Source: Dyadobacter sp. 3J3
GTDB lineage: Bacteria; Bacteroidota; Bacteroidia; Cytophagales; Spirosomataceae
Reading direction: 5' to 3'
DNA length: 64,000 nt
NCBI RefSeq assembly: GCF_009801115.1
Contig: NZ_VTOL01000001.1
Location: 496,001-560,000, forward strand
Part shown: one piece after another, positions 8,540 to 17,660 of the stretch
Numbering within the stretch: position 1 is the stretch's first letter
Layout: every line of letters starts with the position of its first letter
The notes under the pieces: generated by a model
Databases searched by the model: none
The model's input: the letters and a program-made list of their open reading frames with translations, nothing else
Told to the model about the DNA's origin: nothing
Translations under genes and position numbers: made by a program

Positions 8540-9787
8540 TCAGGCTTTCAGCGCTTCAATAATGCTTAATTTTGACATTCTGAGCGCAGGTAAAACTCCT
8601 GAGAGTAATCCAAAAATCAGACAAACTAAAACGCTGATAGAAAATACGGTGAGATTGATGGTAAGGTCGGCATAAGCAATCCATCCGCTAGCATTGATAA
8701 TTTGAATAAGCGTGAATGTCAGGATCAGTGCGATAACGCCACCGATGAAAGTGATAAAAATATTTTCAACAATAAATTGCCACATCAACGTTTTTATCGG
8801 CGCTCCAAATGCTTTCCTGACACCTATTTCAGAAGCTCTTTCTAAAATACGCCCAACATTTAAGTTTACCAGATTAATGGCCGGAAGCCCCATCAGCATG
8901 AGTACAATAAATACGATCACACCATAAAACATATTTTTCAACCCCGGACCTCCGTTCAAAATCGTAGTTATAAAATTTTCCAGATATGGATCACTTCTTA
9001 CTTCGAGCACACTATATTTAAACCCACCCTGATTAGCAGGTAATGGAATTTTCCTGATATTATTCTGAAATTCACTTTGGACTGCTTTCAGGTCTGAGGG
9101 ATCTTTTGCCAAAATCATGGCTATGAAATTACCTACCATACCGCTATTCTGGTAATTACTTTTTGGTGCGGTATACGGAAAATAAATATCCGCGTGGGTA
9201 AATGGCCTTGTTATCGGACTGCCTTTTACAACACCAATTACTTTGTAGTTAATACTTTCAATTTCAACGGTTTTGCCTACGACCGTTTCATCGGAATTGG
9301 TAAAATAGTGCTTTTTAAAATCATCAGTGATTACGGCTACATAGTCACCATTTGCTATGTTTTGCTCGTTATAAGGCTTGCCTTCAATAAATTTAAAATC
9401 CGAAACCCGCCAGAAATCTGCATCCGAAAATGTGATGTTAAGTTTGATTTTCTGCGAACCTACATAAGCGTTTGATCCGTTGAAATAGGAGAAAATTGTG
9501 ACCCGCTCAGCCGTTTTAACTGATTTGGCATAATCTGTAAGGAATTTAAAACTCATAGAATTGGACATCATCGATTGCCGGGCGGAATCTTCCATGACGA
9601 TTCTTTCAATATAAAGTGTCCTGTCTCTTTTCGTTTCAGGATAATGCGCCCCAATCAAATGATCCAGAAAAGACGTCAGCAGCATAAGCACTGTAAGCGT
9701 GAGGCTTATACCAAATAAGGTGATAAATGTATAGAAAGGATGCCGCAGCAAAACCTTCCAGGCAATTTTTATATAGTTAGCGAGCAT
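8540..9787 (-). CDS. ABC transporter permease, FtsX/MacB type (first permease)
   Basis: A 415-residue permease with an N-terminal membrane segment (about 18-42), a large periplasmic domain and three C-terminal segments. The conserved cytoplasmic stretch ERASEIGVRKAFGAP and the end LPALRMSKLSIIEALKA are typical of MacB-like mechanotransmission permeases. With the ATPase at 9960-10622, the adaptor at 12418 and the TolC protein at 10967 it should form a tripartite exporter spanning both membranes. The substrate (peptide, lipid or drug) cannot be read from sequence. Confidence 0.92.
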   Translation of the reverse strand: MLANYIKIAWKVLLRHPFYTFITLFGISLTLTVLMLLTSFLDHLIGAHYPETKRDRTLYIERIVMEDSARQSMMSNSMSFKFLTDYAKSVKTAERVTIFSYFNGSNAYVGSQKIKLNITFSDADFWRVSDFKFIEGKPYNEQNIANGDYVAVITDDFKKHYFTNSDETVVGKTVEIESINYKVIGVVKGSPITRPFTHADIYFPYTAPKSNYQNSGMVGNFIAMILAKDPSDLKAVQSEFQNNIRKIPLPANQGGFKYSVLEVRSDPYLENFITTILNGGPGLKNMFYGVIVFIVLMLMGLPAINLVNLNVGRILERASEIGVRKAFGAPIKTLMWQFIVENIFITFIGGVIALILTFTLIQIINASGWIAYADLTINLTVFSISVLVCLIFGLLSGVLPALRMSKLSIIEALKA

Positions 9788-9959
9788 GATGGGGGAATTT
9801 TGAATGATAGAGTGATAAAATGATAGAATTAGTGAATGTGGCAGGATTCCGTTTTTTAGGAATTTTGCGTTTTAATAACAGAATGAGTAAGTCGTTGAGT
9901 TAAGTAATAGGTTTCAACTATCCGCTCATTCTATCATTCACTCATTCTATTATTTAAAA
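9788..9959. repeat. Repeat spacer, copy 2, with G5 tract and inverted GAATGA-type arms
   Basis: Homologous to the spacer at 8341-8539: a shorter G tract (9791-9795), a left arm of TGAATGATAGAG-like units, a shared core (about 9871-9905, with the pattern GAATGAGTAAGTCGTTGAG), and a right arm of TCATTCTATCATTCAC-type units ending at about 9953. It sits between the ATPase and the first permease. Confidence 0.8.
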
Positions 9960-10622
9960 TTAAAGCACCTGCGTTCCGTCGAATAATCGGATCAACCGGT
10001 GTGTTCTTTTCGCCATAGCATCATCGTGGGTTACCATCACAATTGTTGCTCCGTTTTCATTCAGATTTTGAAGAATACTGATAATTTCATTCCCCATTGC
10101 ACTGTCAAGATTCCCTGTTGGCTCATCGGCCAGGATTATTTCCGGTTTGCCAACAATGGCGCGCGCAATGGCGACACGCTGTTTTTGCCCTCCGGATAAT
10201 TGTTTCGGAAAATGTTTCATCCGGTTGGATAGCCCTACTTTTACAAGTGCTTCTTCTGCTAATTCCCTGCGTTGTTTGGCGTTACTTTCACGATACAACA
10301 GAGGAATTTCTACGTTATCAACCACAGAAAGATCGTTGATCAAATGAAAACTCTGGAAAATAAATCCCAGTTTCTGGTTTCTTAAATGTGCCAGTTCTTT
10401 ATCACGGTATTTTTCAACTTTCAATCCGTCAATTTCAATAATTCCTTTTGATGGTGCGTCCAGCAATCCTATAATGTTAAGCAAGGTGCTTTTCCCACAA
10501 CCAGACGGGCCCATAATGGATACAAATTCTCCTTTTTTCACATCAATGTTGATGTTGTTGAGTGCTAATGTTTCTATTGAACTGGTTCGGTAAACTTTTT
10601 CAACGTTTTGTAATTTTATCAT
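9960..10622 (-). CDS. ABC transporter ATP-binding protein, LolD/MacB type
   Basis: A 220-residue ATPase with Walker [10 protein letters not shown] (38-46), Q loop (FIFQSFHL near 88), signature LSGGQKQR (142-149), Walker B IILADE (162-167), D loop and switch histidine (MVTHD). The sequence groups with MacB/LolD ATPases that drive FtsX-type permeases by mechanotransmission. It lies between tolC and the first permease, all on the minus strand, and a single copy serves both permeases. Confidence 0.95.
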   Translation of the reverse strand: MIKLQNVEKVYRTSSIETLALNNINIDVKKGEFVSIMGPSGCGKSTLLNIIGLLDAPSKGIIEIDGLKVEKYRDKELAHLRNQKLGFIFQSFHLINDLSVVDNVEIPLLYRESNAKQRRELAEEALVKVGLSNRMKHFPKQLSGGQKQRVAIARAIVGKPEIILADEPTGNLDSAMGNEIISILQNLNENGATIVMVTHDDAMAKRTHRLIRLFDGTQVL

Positions 10623-10726
10623 GGCTTTGATGGTTTTGGGGTTAATATTTTTTCAATTTTTTTTGAATTCTTTTTTAATATTTCGTTTCGATTATCGTCT
10701 CAATATTTCTCGACTATTTATTTCGG

Positions 10727-10970
10727 GCAGCGTCGGAGGCGATAGTTCGGGCGACTGTTGGGGCGACCCTCGTGGTCGCCCGTTCCGAGCCGCGAATCCG
10801 GATCGGGCAATAATTTATTGGATATCCCCTGGCGTTGGTAACGTTCGTGCGATTATCCCTGGCAGCATTCAGAAGATTCTTGTCGGCAACAACCGAGCGA
10901 CCGGCGTTGGCCTATTTCGGCCGACGGCCTTTAATTGGCCAAAAAGGGCGACCACGAGGGTCGCCCCTAC
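10727..10970. repeat. GC-rich intergenic element with perfect 22-bp inverted repeat
   Basis: A 22-base sequence at 10760-10781 (core CGACCCTCGTGGTCG) recurs as its exact reverse complement at 10946-10967. The 244-base stretch is much richer in G+C than the flanks and includes further small palindromes such as TTTCGGCCGA and GGCCTTTAATTGGCC. This resembles REP or MITE-type elements whose arms read GGGCGACCACGAGGGTC, which I recall from many bacterial genomes. The right arm runs into the stop codon of the tolC gene (10967-10969). Confidence 0.75.
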
Positions 10971-12415
10971 CCATTTATCCTGCTATCATGTTCAAAATCA
11001 TATAATGTTAATAATCTTAATGTGTAATACGATTGCCAATAATCACGCAATGCCAAAATATAATCGCGCCTGGCCCTGTCTTTTTCCTGTATAGCAATAC
11101 CCAAGTCGGTTACACTCAAATTACTTAATATAAATCTATCCTGGGCGATCTGATAACGGTTTGCAGCAATCTGATCTGCCAGCTTTGTCAATTTTACCTG
11201 TTTTTGCAACATTTGTAAAAGTGTTACTTGTGTGAAAATTTCCTGCTCAAAAGTCAGTTTATCCTGCTCGACAGATTGTTGTGCAAATTCCCTATTCGCC
11301 TTTGCCACTTCTGTTCTGGCTTTATTGCGTCCCCAGGTCATAATTGGTAATGTAAATTGTAATTCAACAAATTCGCGGTCCTGTGGTTTTTTGTAAACTT
11401 CACCCGGTCGCGATCCTTGATTTGACAATCCAAAAGTGGCATTCAGAGAGGCATTTAAACCATTTTCCTGTTTTGCCTGCACAACATCACGTTCTGCTTC
11501 CAGTAATCTGCGACGGAAGGAAATAGCGGTTGATCTGTTCAAAAAAGCCTGATCCAACGCAAGTTGTGGATTAACAGGAAATTCATCCTTTTCCATCGGA
11601 ATTTCCAATTCCAGTTCCCGCTCATCCCTTGAACTCAAAAACATTTTAAGTTTGAGGGACGCAACCGCGGCTGCTTGCTGAGCCGAAGCCAGATCTTTTT
11701 GTGCTGTAAGAAGCCCCATTTGTAACTGCAACAAATCGTTTTGGGAAATCTTGCCCAGTTCCAGTTTATGGCCAGCTATTTTATAAAGTGTATCGTTATT
11801 ACTTCTGTTTTTTCCTGCAATCTGTAAGTTTACCTGAGCAACTAAAAGATCAAAATATAATCCGGTAGCATCCAGCGCGACTTGTTCCAGTGAAGCTATA
11901 TATTGCTGATTTCCTTCCTGATATTTCAACGGCTCAATTTTCCGGTTCCATTTCATCGCGTTGAAACGAAATAGCGGTTGCGTAATTCCAAATTCAAAAG
12001 GAATGCCATTATAGCTGGTAGTTTTCCCTGCAAAATTATCAAAACGCTGCATTTGCTGTTGTACATAAATAGTACCTCCGGTTAGTGCTATACTTTGATT
12101 CAGTGAAAGATTTGCAACCGAATTATTATAAGAAACGGATTGAAAAGATACGGTTCCATCGGGCTGAACTACCTGGATATAAGAATTAGTAAAACCCGGA
12201 ATCGTTCCATTCAAACTCAATTGTGGCTTAAAATCGGCCATGAAAGACCGGTATTGCCAGTAATTCGTTTTCCTGGACGTCACGGCCTGCTTTGAAGCCA
12301 CCGATTGTTCCCTGGCTTGTTGCACAACTTCGGTAAGGGAAATGCGCTGTATCTGCGCTTCTGCAAACCGGGCAGTAAAATTGATAAGCAAAATGTAGAA
12401 GTATCTCTTTTTCAT
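10967..12415 (-). CDS. TolC-family outer membrane efflux protein
   Basis: A 482-residue protein with a signal peptide (about 1-20, ending AEA) and two long helical repeats with the alternating hydrophobic pattern of TolC (for example the runs at about 185-260 and 375-440). It would form the outer-membrane exit duct for the ABC exporter encoded around it. It begins 2 bases after the adaptor stop codon, so the two are cotranscribed. Its stop codon abuts an inverted-repeat element, so the last residues may have been altered by that element. Confidence 0.92.
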   Translation of the reverse strand: MKKRYFYILLINFTARFAEAQIQRISLTEVVQQAREQSVASKQAVTSRKTNYWQYRSFMADFKPQLSLNGTIPGFTNSYIQVVQPDGTVSFQSVSYNNSVANLSLNQSIALTGGTIYVQQQMQRFDNFAGKTTSYNGIPFEFGITQPLFRFNAMKWNRKIEPLKYQEGNQQYIASLEQVALDATGLYFDLLVAQVNLQIAGKNRSNNDTLYKIAGHKLELGKISQNDLLQLQMGLLTAQKDLASAQQAAAVASLKLKMFLSSRDERELELEIPMEKDEFPVNPQLALDQAFLNRSTAISFRRRLLEAERDVVQAKQENGLNASLNATFGLSNQGSRPGEVYKKPQDREFVELQFTLPIMTWGRNKARTEVAKANREFAQQSVEQDKLTFEQEIFTQVTLLQMLQKQVKLTKLADQIAANRYQIAQDRFILSNLSVTDLGIAIQEKDRARRDYILALRDYWQSYYTLRLLTLYDFEHDSRING

Positions 12416-12417
12416 GG

Positions 12418-13662
12418 TTATTTAATTGAGATTTCTTCCAGATTTTCAAATTGACTCATGTCAGACAAAACAATACTCTCGCCTTTTTGGACACCATTTT
12501 TTATTTCAACATAATCGAAATTTGATAATCCCATTTCGACCTCCCGGCGATAGGCAATTCTATTTTTCACTACATAAATAAATTGCTTTCTTTTGCCATT
12601 AAAAGTAGGTCCATTGGCTACCCGCAGTGTTTTCAAGCTGCGGTTGGTAATGATATAGACCTCAACTTTCATATTCGGCCTCAGCGATTCATTTTTAGCA
12701 TTATCAAGCTGCACAATGAATTCGACGATACCATTTTTCACAGAGGGTTTTACCTGAGAAATCAAACCGCGTAATATTGTCTCATTCAGCTTAATGATTA
12801 CCGGCAACCCGGCCTTAACCTGATCAGCATATACGTCTGAGCACGAACCATCTATCCTAAAACTGCCCAGATCTGCAACCTTGGCCAGCATTTCTCCCTC
12901 ATTCACAGCCGATCCAATATTGTCATTAACCCAGGTCAGCACACCTTTGCGGTCTGCAACGATATCAGCCATTTTCAGCTTGTGCGAAAGTTCTTTCAGA
13001 TTATTTCCTTCAATCTGAGCGCCCAATTCGGTTTCTTTCAAACTGGCGCCCATGGATTCCCGGTTGTAGGAAAGGTCATTTTCCAGCTGTTTTTTTTCAA
13101 GTTCAGCGATTTTCAATTCGTTTTCTGCTCTGGTAATATCTTCGCCTGTTCCGCCGCCAACTTTTTTCAAACGTTTTGCATCTTCATAATCTGCCCTGAG
13201 TTTATTAATATTAAGCAGTTTAATTTTGTCACTTATTTCAGCATCGAAAAGATTCTTATTAAGCTTCATACGAAGCTGTTCGATACTGTTTTTTTTCAAG
13301 GCAAGCTGATCCTGAAATTTTTCGAGCTCAATCTCCGTCAGCGATTTGTCAAGATCCACTATGGCTTGTCCGGGTGATACCGGCGTGCCAGGATTGATTA
13401 AAATCCTGCGGATACTAGCCCGGATCGGGCTTGTAATAATTTGTTCATAGGCAGGTATAATTTCCCCGGAGGCGGAAATTGTATTTTCCACATCCCCTGT
13501 TTCAACAGCCGCAGTCCTGATCCTGCTCGCTTCAATTGTTCCTTTTAATGAGTTGCGAAACAAATAGATGGCCAAAACGATGGCGATAATTACGACAACC
13601 CCGATAATCCAGCGCCGGTTATTTTGTTTTTGAACATACAACGGTTCAACTTCCCGATCCAT
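12418..13662 (-). CDS. HlyD/MacA-type periplasmic adaptor
   Basis: A 414-residue membrane-fusion protein: cytoplasmic tail, one membrane anchor (about 18-36), a biotinyl-lipoyl-like half (IRASIRRILINPGTPVSPG), a long coiled-coil hairpin (about 130-235), the second lipoyl half (DIVADRKGVLTWVNDNIG) and a beta-barrel domain. It bridges the inner-membrane ABC permeases and TolC. It is the first gene of the operon that continues through tolC, ATPase and two permeases. No clear sigma-54 or TAnnTTTG promoter was found in the 177 bases upstream. Confidence 0.92.
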   Translation of the reverse strand: MDREVEPLYVQKQNNRRWIIGVVVIIAIVLAIYLFRNSLKGTIEASRIRTAAVETGDVENTISASGEIIPAYEQIITSPIRASIRRILINPGTPVSPGQAIVDLDKSLTEIELEKFQDQLALKKNSIEQLRMKLNKNLFDAEISDKIKLLNINKLRADYEDAKRLKKVGGGTGEDITRAENELKIAELEKKQLENDLSYNRESMGASLKETELGAQIEGNNLKELSHKLKMADIVADRKGVLTWVNDNIGSAVNEGEMLAKVADLGSFRIDGSCSDVYADQVKAGLPVIIKLNETILRGLISQVKPSVKNGIVEFIVQLDNAKNESLRPNMKVEVYIITNRSLKTLRVANGPTFNGKRKQFIYVVKNRIAYRREVEMGLSNFDYVEIKNGVQKGESIVLSDMSQFENLEEISIK

Positions 13663-13775
13663 TTGTAAATTTTTAAGATATGATTAATTCATTTTCATGG
13701 CTAACAATATCTTTTTGTTCACAACATTATGCCAAAATATAAAATACTTACTGTCAAATATTTATCAAATTACAG

Positions 13776-13806
13776 CAAAAAAAAACCGTGCGAAATGGCA
13801 CGGTTT
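13776..13806 (-). terminator. Rho-independent terminator
   Basis: On the minus strand a perfect 9-bp stem (AAACCGTGC / GCACGGTTT, arms 13798-13806 and 13783-13791, 6-base loop) runs straight into a run of about ten T (13785-13776). It lies 34 bases past the stop of the gene ending at 13840. Confidence 0.85.
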
Positions 13807-13839
13807 GTGTGAATTTGAACAGGGAGATTTGAAACAATA

Positions 13840-15123
13840 TCAAGTCTTCATTTTTTTCTTCTTCGCTGCCGGGAAAAGAATATTATTTAAAATAAGGCGG
13901 TAACCTGCTGAATTTGGATGCAGATTTAAGTCCGTAGGTTCTTCCCCCACTCTATGCTGATAATCCTCCGGATCATGACCGCCATAGAAAGTAAAAAACC
14001 CTTTTCCATGCGTACTATGGATATATCTGGCTTCCTGTAATTGCTTATTTTCTGCTAAAACAACAACTTCCGGTTTCACAAAACGGTTTTTAAAAGCCGT
14101 AGTTTGTCCGCAAAAACCTTTAATGATCGTCTGATGGTTTTGTGTCAGCATACTTGGTACCGGATCCCATTTGGCAGAAAACTGGAATAATGAAAAAAAG
14201 TCGTTTGATTCGTTCAATCCGCGTTCCTCAACCTGACTGTCAATATCCGAAAACTCGATTTCGTATGGATACGGAATCGTTTTGAAATTTTGGAAAGCAA
14301 ACGTGTTTTCATAATTCAGCTTGCTGTTTGCTGTCGGATCTGCCGGCGTTCCGTCATACATCGCTTCCACGATGTCAAGTCCGTCCGCTGCCAGTGCAAT
14401 GTCAAAAGTATCCGTTGCGTTACACATCGCAAACATATATCCGCCGCCGGTTACGAAGGCAGAAATTTTCTTAGCTACGGCAAGTTTCATTTGCGGAACA
14501 TTGGCAAACTGGAATTTTTCAGTCACTCCTTCTGCCTCACGCTTTTGTTCACGGTACCATGGGTAATCTTTGTATTGAAAAAACTTACCAAACTGTCCTG
14601 TAAAATCTTCATGATGCAAATGGAGCCAGTCATATTCCGGCAATTTCCCATTTAAAACTTCATCATCATAAACAACATCATATGGAATTTCCGCATACGT
14701 CAAAACCAGCGTCACTGCATCATCCCAGGGCGATTTTGACTTCGGAGAATATACCGCGACTTTCGGTGCTTTTTGTAATTTCACAGCATCCATATTCACA
14801 TCCGGAGCACTGATGTCATTCAATATTTTACCGGCCTGTCCTTCTGAGATAACCTCAAAACTCACACCCCGAACGGTCATCTCGGAAGCAAATTGCTGGT
14901 TATAGGCCACCATAAAACTTCCGCCGCGATAATTCAGCAACCAGTCCATTTCCATTTCGTAGCTTTTAAGAATCCAGTAAGCGATTCCATATGCCTTTAA
15001 ATGGTTTTTTTGCGAATCATCCATCGGAATCAACAGTCTGTTCCCAAAACTCTGGGCAGAAATTCCTAAAAAAATGATAAACGGGGCAAAGAGCCGTACC
15101 ATTGGTTTGATTCTTTCACGCAT
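13840..15123 (-). CDS. Secreted protein of the family labelled 'asparagine synthetase B' in Bacteroidota; function unknown
   Basis: A 427-residue protein with a signal peptide (about 1-27), then LLIPMDDSQKNHLKAYGIAY and LLNYRGGSF, hallmarks of a Bacteroidota family widely labelled asparagine synthetase B. No asparagine-synthetase parts are visible: no N-terminal catalytic Cys of a Gln amidotransferase and no SGG[LV]DS pyrophosphatase loop. A later stretch (FVTGGGYMFAMCNATD and YGGHDPEDY) looks more like a ThuA/class-I-amidotransferase-like fold. I therefore call it a periplasmic protein of unknown function. It appears monocistronic, with its own terminator. Confidence 0.75.
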   Translation of the reverse strand: MRERIKPMVRLFAPFIIFLGISAQSFGNRLLIPMDDSQKNHLKAYGIAYWILKSYEMEMDWLLNYRGGSFMVAYNQQFASEMTVRGVSFEVISEGQAGKILNDISAPDVNMDAVKLQKAPKVAVYSPKSKSPWDDAVTLVLTYAEIPYDVVYDDEVLNGKLPEYDWLHLHHEDFTGQFGKFFQYKDYPWYREQKREAEGVTEKFQFANVPQMKLAVAKKISAFVTGGGYMFAMCNATDTFDIALAADGLDIVEAMYDGTPADPTANSKLNYENTFAFQNFKTIPYPYEIEFSDIDSQVEERGLNESNDFFSLFQFSAKWDPVPSMLTQNHQTIIKGFCGQTTAFKNRFVKPEVVVLAENKQLQEARYIHSTHGKGFFTFYGGHDPEDYQHRVGEEPTDLNLHPNSAGYRLILNNILFPAAKKKKMKT

Positions 15124-15340
15124 CCTATGCAGCTTTACGTATTAATAAAAAGAGGTTTCTTTTAACCAAAGAGACCTTATTACAAATTACAAATCAGGAC
15201 GGATTCGTGAATAAAGTTTTGGCTTAAAACACGAAAACGATTCATCCGACTAACAACGAAATATACGCTTTCCAGCGCTCATATTCTGTCTGATTTAACG
15301 TAATTTAATCAAAATATGGTACGTAACGCATAATTATATA

Positions 15341-16585
15341 ATGAATATCAGGGAAAATGTAGACGAAGGCTTACGTTCCATACAGTCAAATCTGCTGCGG
15401 ACTGTACTTACGGCGCTGATTATTGCCATTGGCATAACCTCTCTGGTAGGTATTTTAACGGCTATTGAAGGAATTCAGAATTCTGTTAACAGCAGTTTTG
15501 CAGATCTCGGCGCGAATACCTTTACCGTCAAAAATCATGAAGAAGATAATTTCCGGAATGGCGGGAGACGCGGAAAGCGGTATCCTGTAATAAATTACCG
15601 GGAAGCCAGTGAATTTTCACAGCGTTTCCGGAATGATTTTGGAGGAACGGTATCCTTGTCATCCAGCATCGGCGGGGCAATTCAGGCAAATTACCGGTCC
15701 AAGAAGACCAATCCTAATAGTAACGTTATCGGTACAGATGAGCAATATCTGGGCATCAACGGCTATAAGATAGATTTTGGCCGGAATATGAATAAAAACG
15801 ACATGGACAACTCTCTGAACGTAGTTGTGCTTGGTCAGGAAATCGCCCGGAACCTTTTCGGCAATCTTGATCCATTGAATAAGGAAATTACCTTTATGGG
15901 TTCCAAATATAAAGTGGTTGGTGTGCTTCAAAAGAAGGGGTCAATGGGTGGCGGAAATGACGCCGACCGGATCATGATCATTCCCCTTGACAACGGCCGA
16001 GGGTTGGCAGCAAACAGGACACTGACTTATAATATTACAGCTTCTACTTCAAAGATTTCAGATGGGGAAATAATTCTTGAAGAAGCGAGAGGATTAATGC
16101 GGCGTATCCGCAACGACAGACTCGGAAATGAAGATTCCTTTGTTGTTGAACGTGCCGATGCGATGGCAAAAGATTTTGAAAACATTACAGGTTATTTGAG
16201 AATCGGCGGTTTTGGTATCGGGATCATTACATTACTTGGTGCATCAATAGCACTGATGAATATCATGCTGGTTTCCGTTACGGAACGGACGAGGGAAATC
16301 GGGATCCGAAAGTCCCTGGGTGCCACACCAAGTGTTATCCGTTTCCAGTTCTTGATTGAAGCCATTGTGGTTTGTATCATTGGTGGTATTGCCGGATTAT
16401 TTCTTGGGATTTTGATTGGAAATGTGATTTCAAACTCTATAAGTTCCGAAAGTTCCTTTGTTATCCCTTGGGCGTGGATGGCTTTGGGAATTGTTGTCTG
16501 CGTGGTTGTCGGCGTACTATCCGGGATATATCCAGCCATAAAAGCCTCACGCTTAGACCCTATCGAAGCGTTGCGTTATGAGTAG
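15341..16585 (+). CDS. MacB-like ABC transporter permease
   Basis: A 414-residue permease: N-terminal membrane segment (about 20-42, [21 protein letters not shown]), periplasmic MacB domain (about 45-270), three C-terminal segments, with the family motifs [16 protein letters not shown] and [18 protein letters not shown]. It has no adjacent ATPase or adaptor, so it must borrow an ATPase from another locus. It belongs to the widespread MacB/YknZ-type group often annotated as an antimicrobial peptide permease; that label is not supported specifically here. Confidence 0.92.
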   Translation: MNIRENVDEGLRSIQSNLLRTVLTALIIAIGITSLVGILTAIEGIQNSVNSSFADLGANTFTVKNHEEDNFRNGGRRGKRYPVINYREASEFSQRFRNDFGGTVSLSSSIGGAIQANYRSKKTNPNSNVIGTDEQYLGINGYKIDFGRNMNKNDMDNSLNVVVLGQEIARNLFGNLDPLNKEITFMGSKYKVVGVLQKKGSMGGGNDADRIMIIPLDNGRGLAANRTLTYNITASTSKISDGEIILEEARGLMRRIRNDRLGNEDSFVVERADAMAKDFENITGYLRIGGFGIGIITLLGASIALMNIMLVSVTERTREIGIRKSLGATPSVIRFQFLIEAIVVCIIGGIAGLFLGILIGNVISNSISSESSFVIPWAWMALGIVVCVVVGVLSGIYPAIKASRLDPIEALRYE

Positions 16586-16650
16586 TGTTTAAAGAAAATC
16601 TATATCAATTTAAACAATGAAAAATTATTCAAAATATTTTTCAAACAATG

Positions 16651-16681
16651 TTTGGTTAATCTGATTTTCTCCCTACTTTTG
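16651..16681 (+). promoter_or_regulatory. Bacteroidota-type promoter of tRNA-Leu
   Basis: A -33 TTTG (16651-16654) and a -7 TACTTTTG (16674-16681, fitting TAnnTTTG) are separated by 19 bases, the optimal Bacteroidota spacing. Transcription should begin around 16688, just before the tRNA. Confidence 0.8.
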
Positions 16682-16701
16682 CACTCCCAACACAACACAA
16701 T

Positions 16702-16785
16702 GCCCGGATGGCGGAATTGGTAGACGCGTTGGTCTCAAACACCAATGAGGTTACACTCGTGCCGGTTCGACTCCGGCTCCGGGTA
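16702..16785 (+). tRNA. tRNA-Leu (anticodon CAA)
   Basis: An 84-base class II tRNA. The acceptor stem pairs GCCCGGA with TCCGGGT; the D arm carries GGTAGACGC; the anticodon loop CTCAAAC is closed by TTGGT/ACCAA and shows anticodon CAA; a variable arm and the T arm GCCGGTTCGACTCCGGC follow. CCA is not encoded. It has its own promoter and terminator and borders a degraded accessory region. Confidence 0.97.
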
Positions 16786-16787
16786 CA

Positions 16788-16826
16788 AATGGCTCTGACG
16801 ATAAGTCGGGGCCATTTTTTGTTTTA
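16788..16826 (+). terminator. Rho-independent terminator after tRNA-Leu
   Basis: A 12-bp stem with G-U pairs (AATGGCTCTGAC at 16788-16799 and GTCGGGGCCATT at 16805-16816, loop GATAA) is followed by a T-rich run to 16826. Confidence 0.88.
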
Positions 16827-16861
16827 GCATCCGGTTAAAATTGAAAATAAGGCACATTTTT

Positions 16862-16876
16862 GGTTCGACTCCGGCT
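16862..16876 (+). repeat. Duplicate of the tRNA-Leu T-arm, possible attachment-site remnant
   Basis: The 15 bases GGTTCGACTCCGGCT repeat exactly positions 16764-16778 of the tRNA, 98 bases further on, outside any tRNA fold. Short copies of tRNA 3' ends mark integration sites. No integrase is visible. Confidence 0.6.
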
Positions 16877-16982
16877 AAGGTTTTGCAAAAAAATCCAAAT
16901 TAATACAGTTAAAAACTTTAGTTTTATACGAAGAAAATTAATGTTCTTTATCGACTTTTAAACTTCTGCACTTTAAAACAAC

Positions 16983-17660
16983 TTACCACCTGCCCTTTTC
17001 TTTCAAAAATTCAATCCCTTCAAAAACTGCAACTTTCGCCTTTTCTATTTTATCAAATTCTTTTTTGCCAAACATATCGCCAATTTTGACACTGTATTTA
17101 CTTGTTTTTTTATCCTGGAAAATGAGGAGCAGACGCTCCTCTATTTTCAAATAGTAAGTCCCGTTCTTACTCTTCTTCCATTGATTTTTTGTCCAATTCT
17201 CAATCCTTTCAGCCCACTGCTCAGCAAGTTGTTTTCGATGAACCACTATCAGGGTGGGTTGTCGTTTGTCAGCTACTATTTTCAAGGCGATTACGGTTTT
17301 ACCCGAACCAGCAGATGCGACAATAATCCCGATATCTTTTTTGTTGGCTGATAGTACGGATGAAATCTGGTATTCTCTGACAGCAGCGTTAAAAGAAAAC
17401 CCTATACTGTTATGGAGTTTTCTTTTGTCAAGAAATTTGTAAGTGATTTTATTATCCAGACAAAAGCGCAGCAATTAACCTGTGAATCCCCAGGGCAGAA
17501 TTAATTGATTATCCGATTCCTCTATAAAGTTGAAGTATAGTTTTGTTTGGAAGGTCGTTTTCCCACTGTTCTTTTTAATAGCAAATTTTGTGTTAAAAAT
17601 GTTTAGCTCTTCTTTTAGAAAATTGCTAAGTTGTACAGTCACGCCGCCACTTTTAAACGA
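16983..17660 (-). pseudogene. Helicase relic resembling the TOTE-type primase-helicase, with stop codon and internal deletion
   Basis: A superfamily 2 helicase fragment with Walker A in ASAGSGKTVIALKI and motif Ia-like LIVVHRKQLAEQW. The same frame extends upstream to about 17660 (LKEELNIFNTKFAIKKNSGK), crossing a TAA at 17477-17475 where homologues should continue GFTGKLLRFC. After ...AERIENW the sequence switches abruptly to a different C-terminal module (KWKKSKNG... VFEGIEFLKEKGRW), missing DEAD-like motif II onward, which I read as an internal deletion. The part from the TTG at 17474 could still be translated but lacks helicase motifs II-VI. The TOTE assignment is from memory of the family's pattern. 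Confidence 0.7.

Noticed and set aside
10621-11094. 157-codon plus-strand frame
   Set aside because: Open only because it passes through the GC-rich inverted repeat; antisense to the tolC 3' end; no protein-like features beyond Arg/Pro repeats.
13796-13812. TGGCACG suggesting a sigma-54 promoter
   Set aside because: Part of the terminator stem; lacks TTGC at the -12 position and points to no gene.
13840-15123. True asparagine synthetase
   Set aside because: No catalytic motif of either half; only the customary family label points that way.
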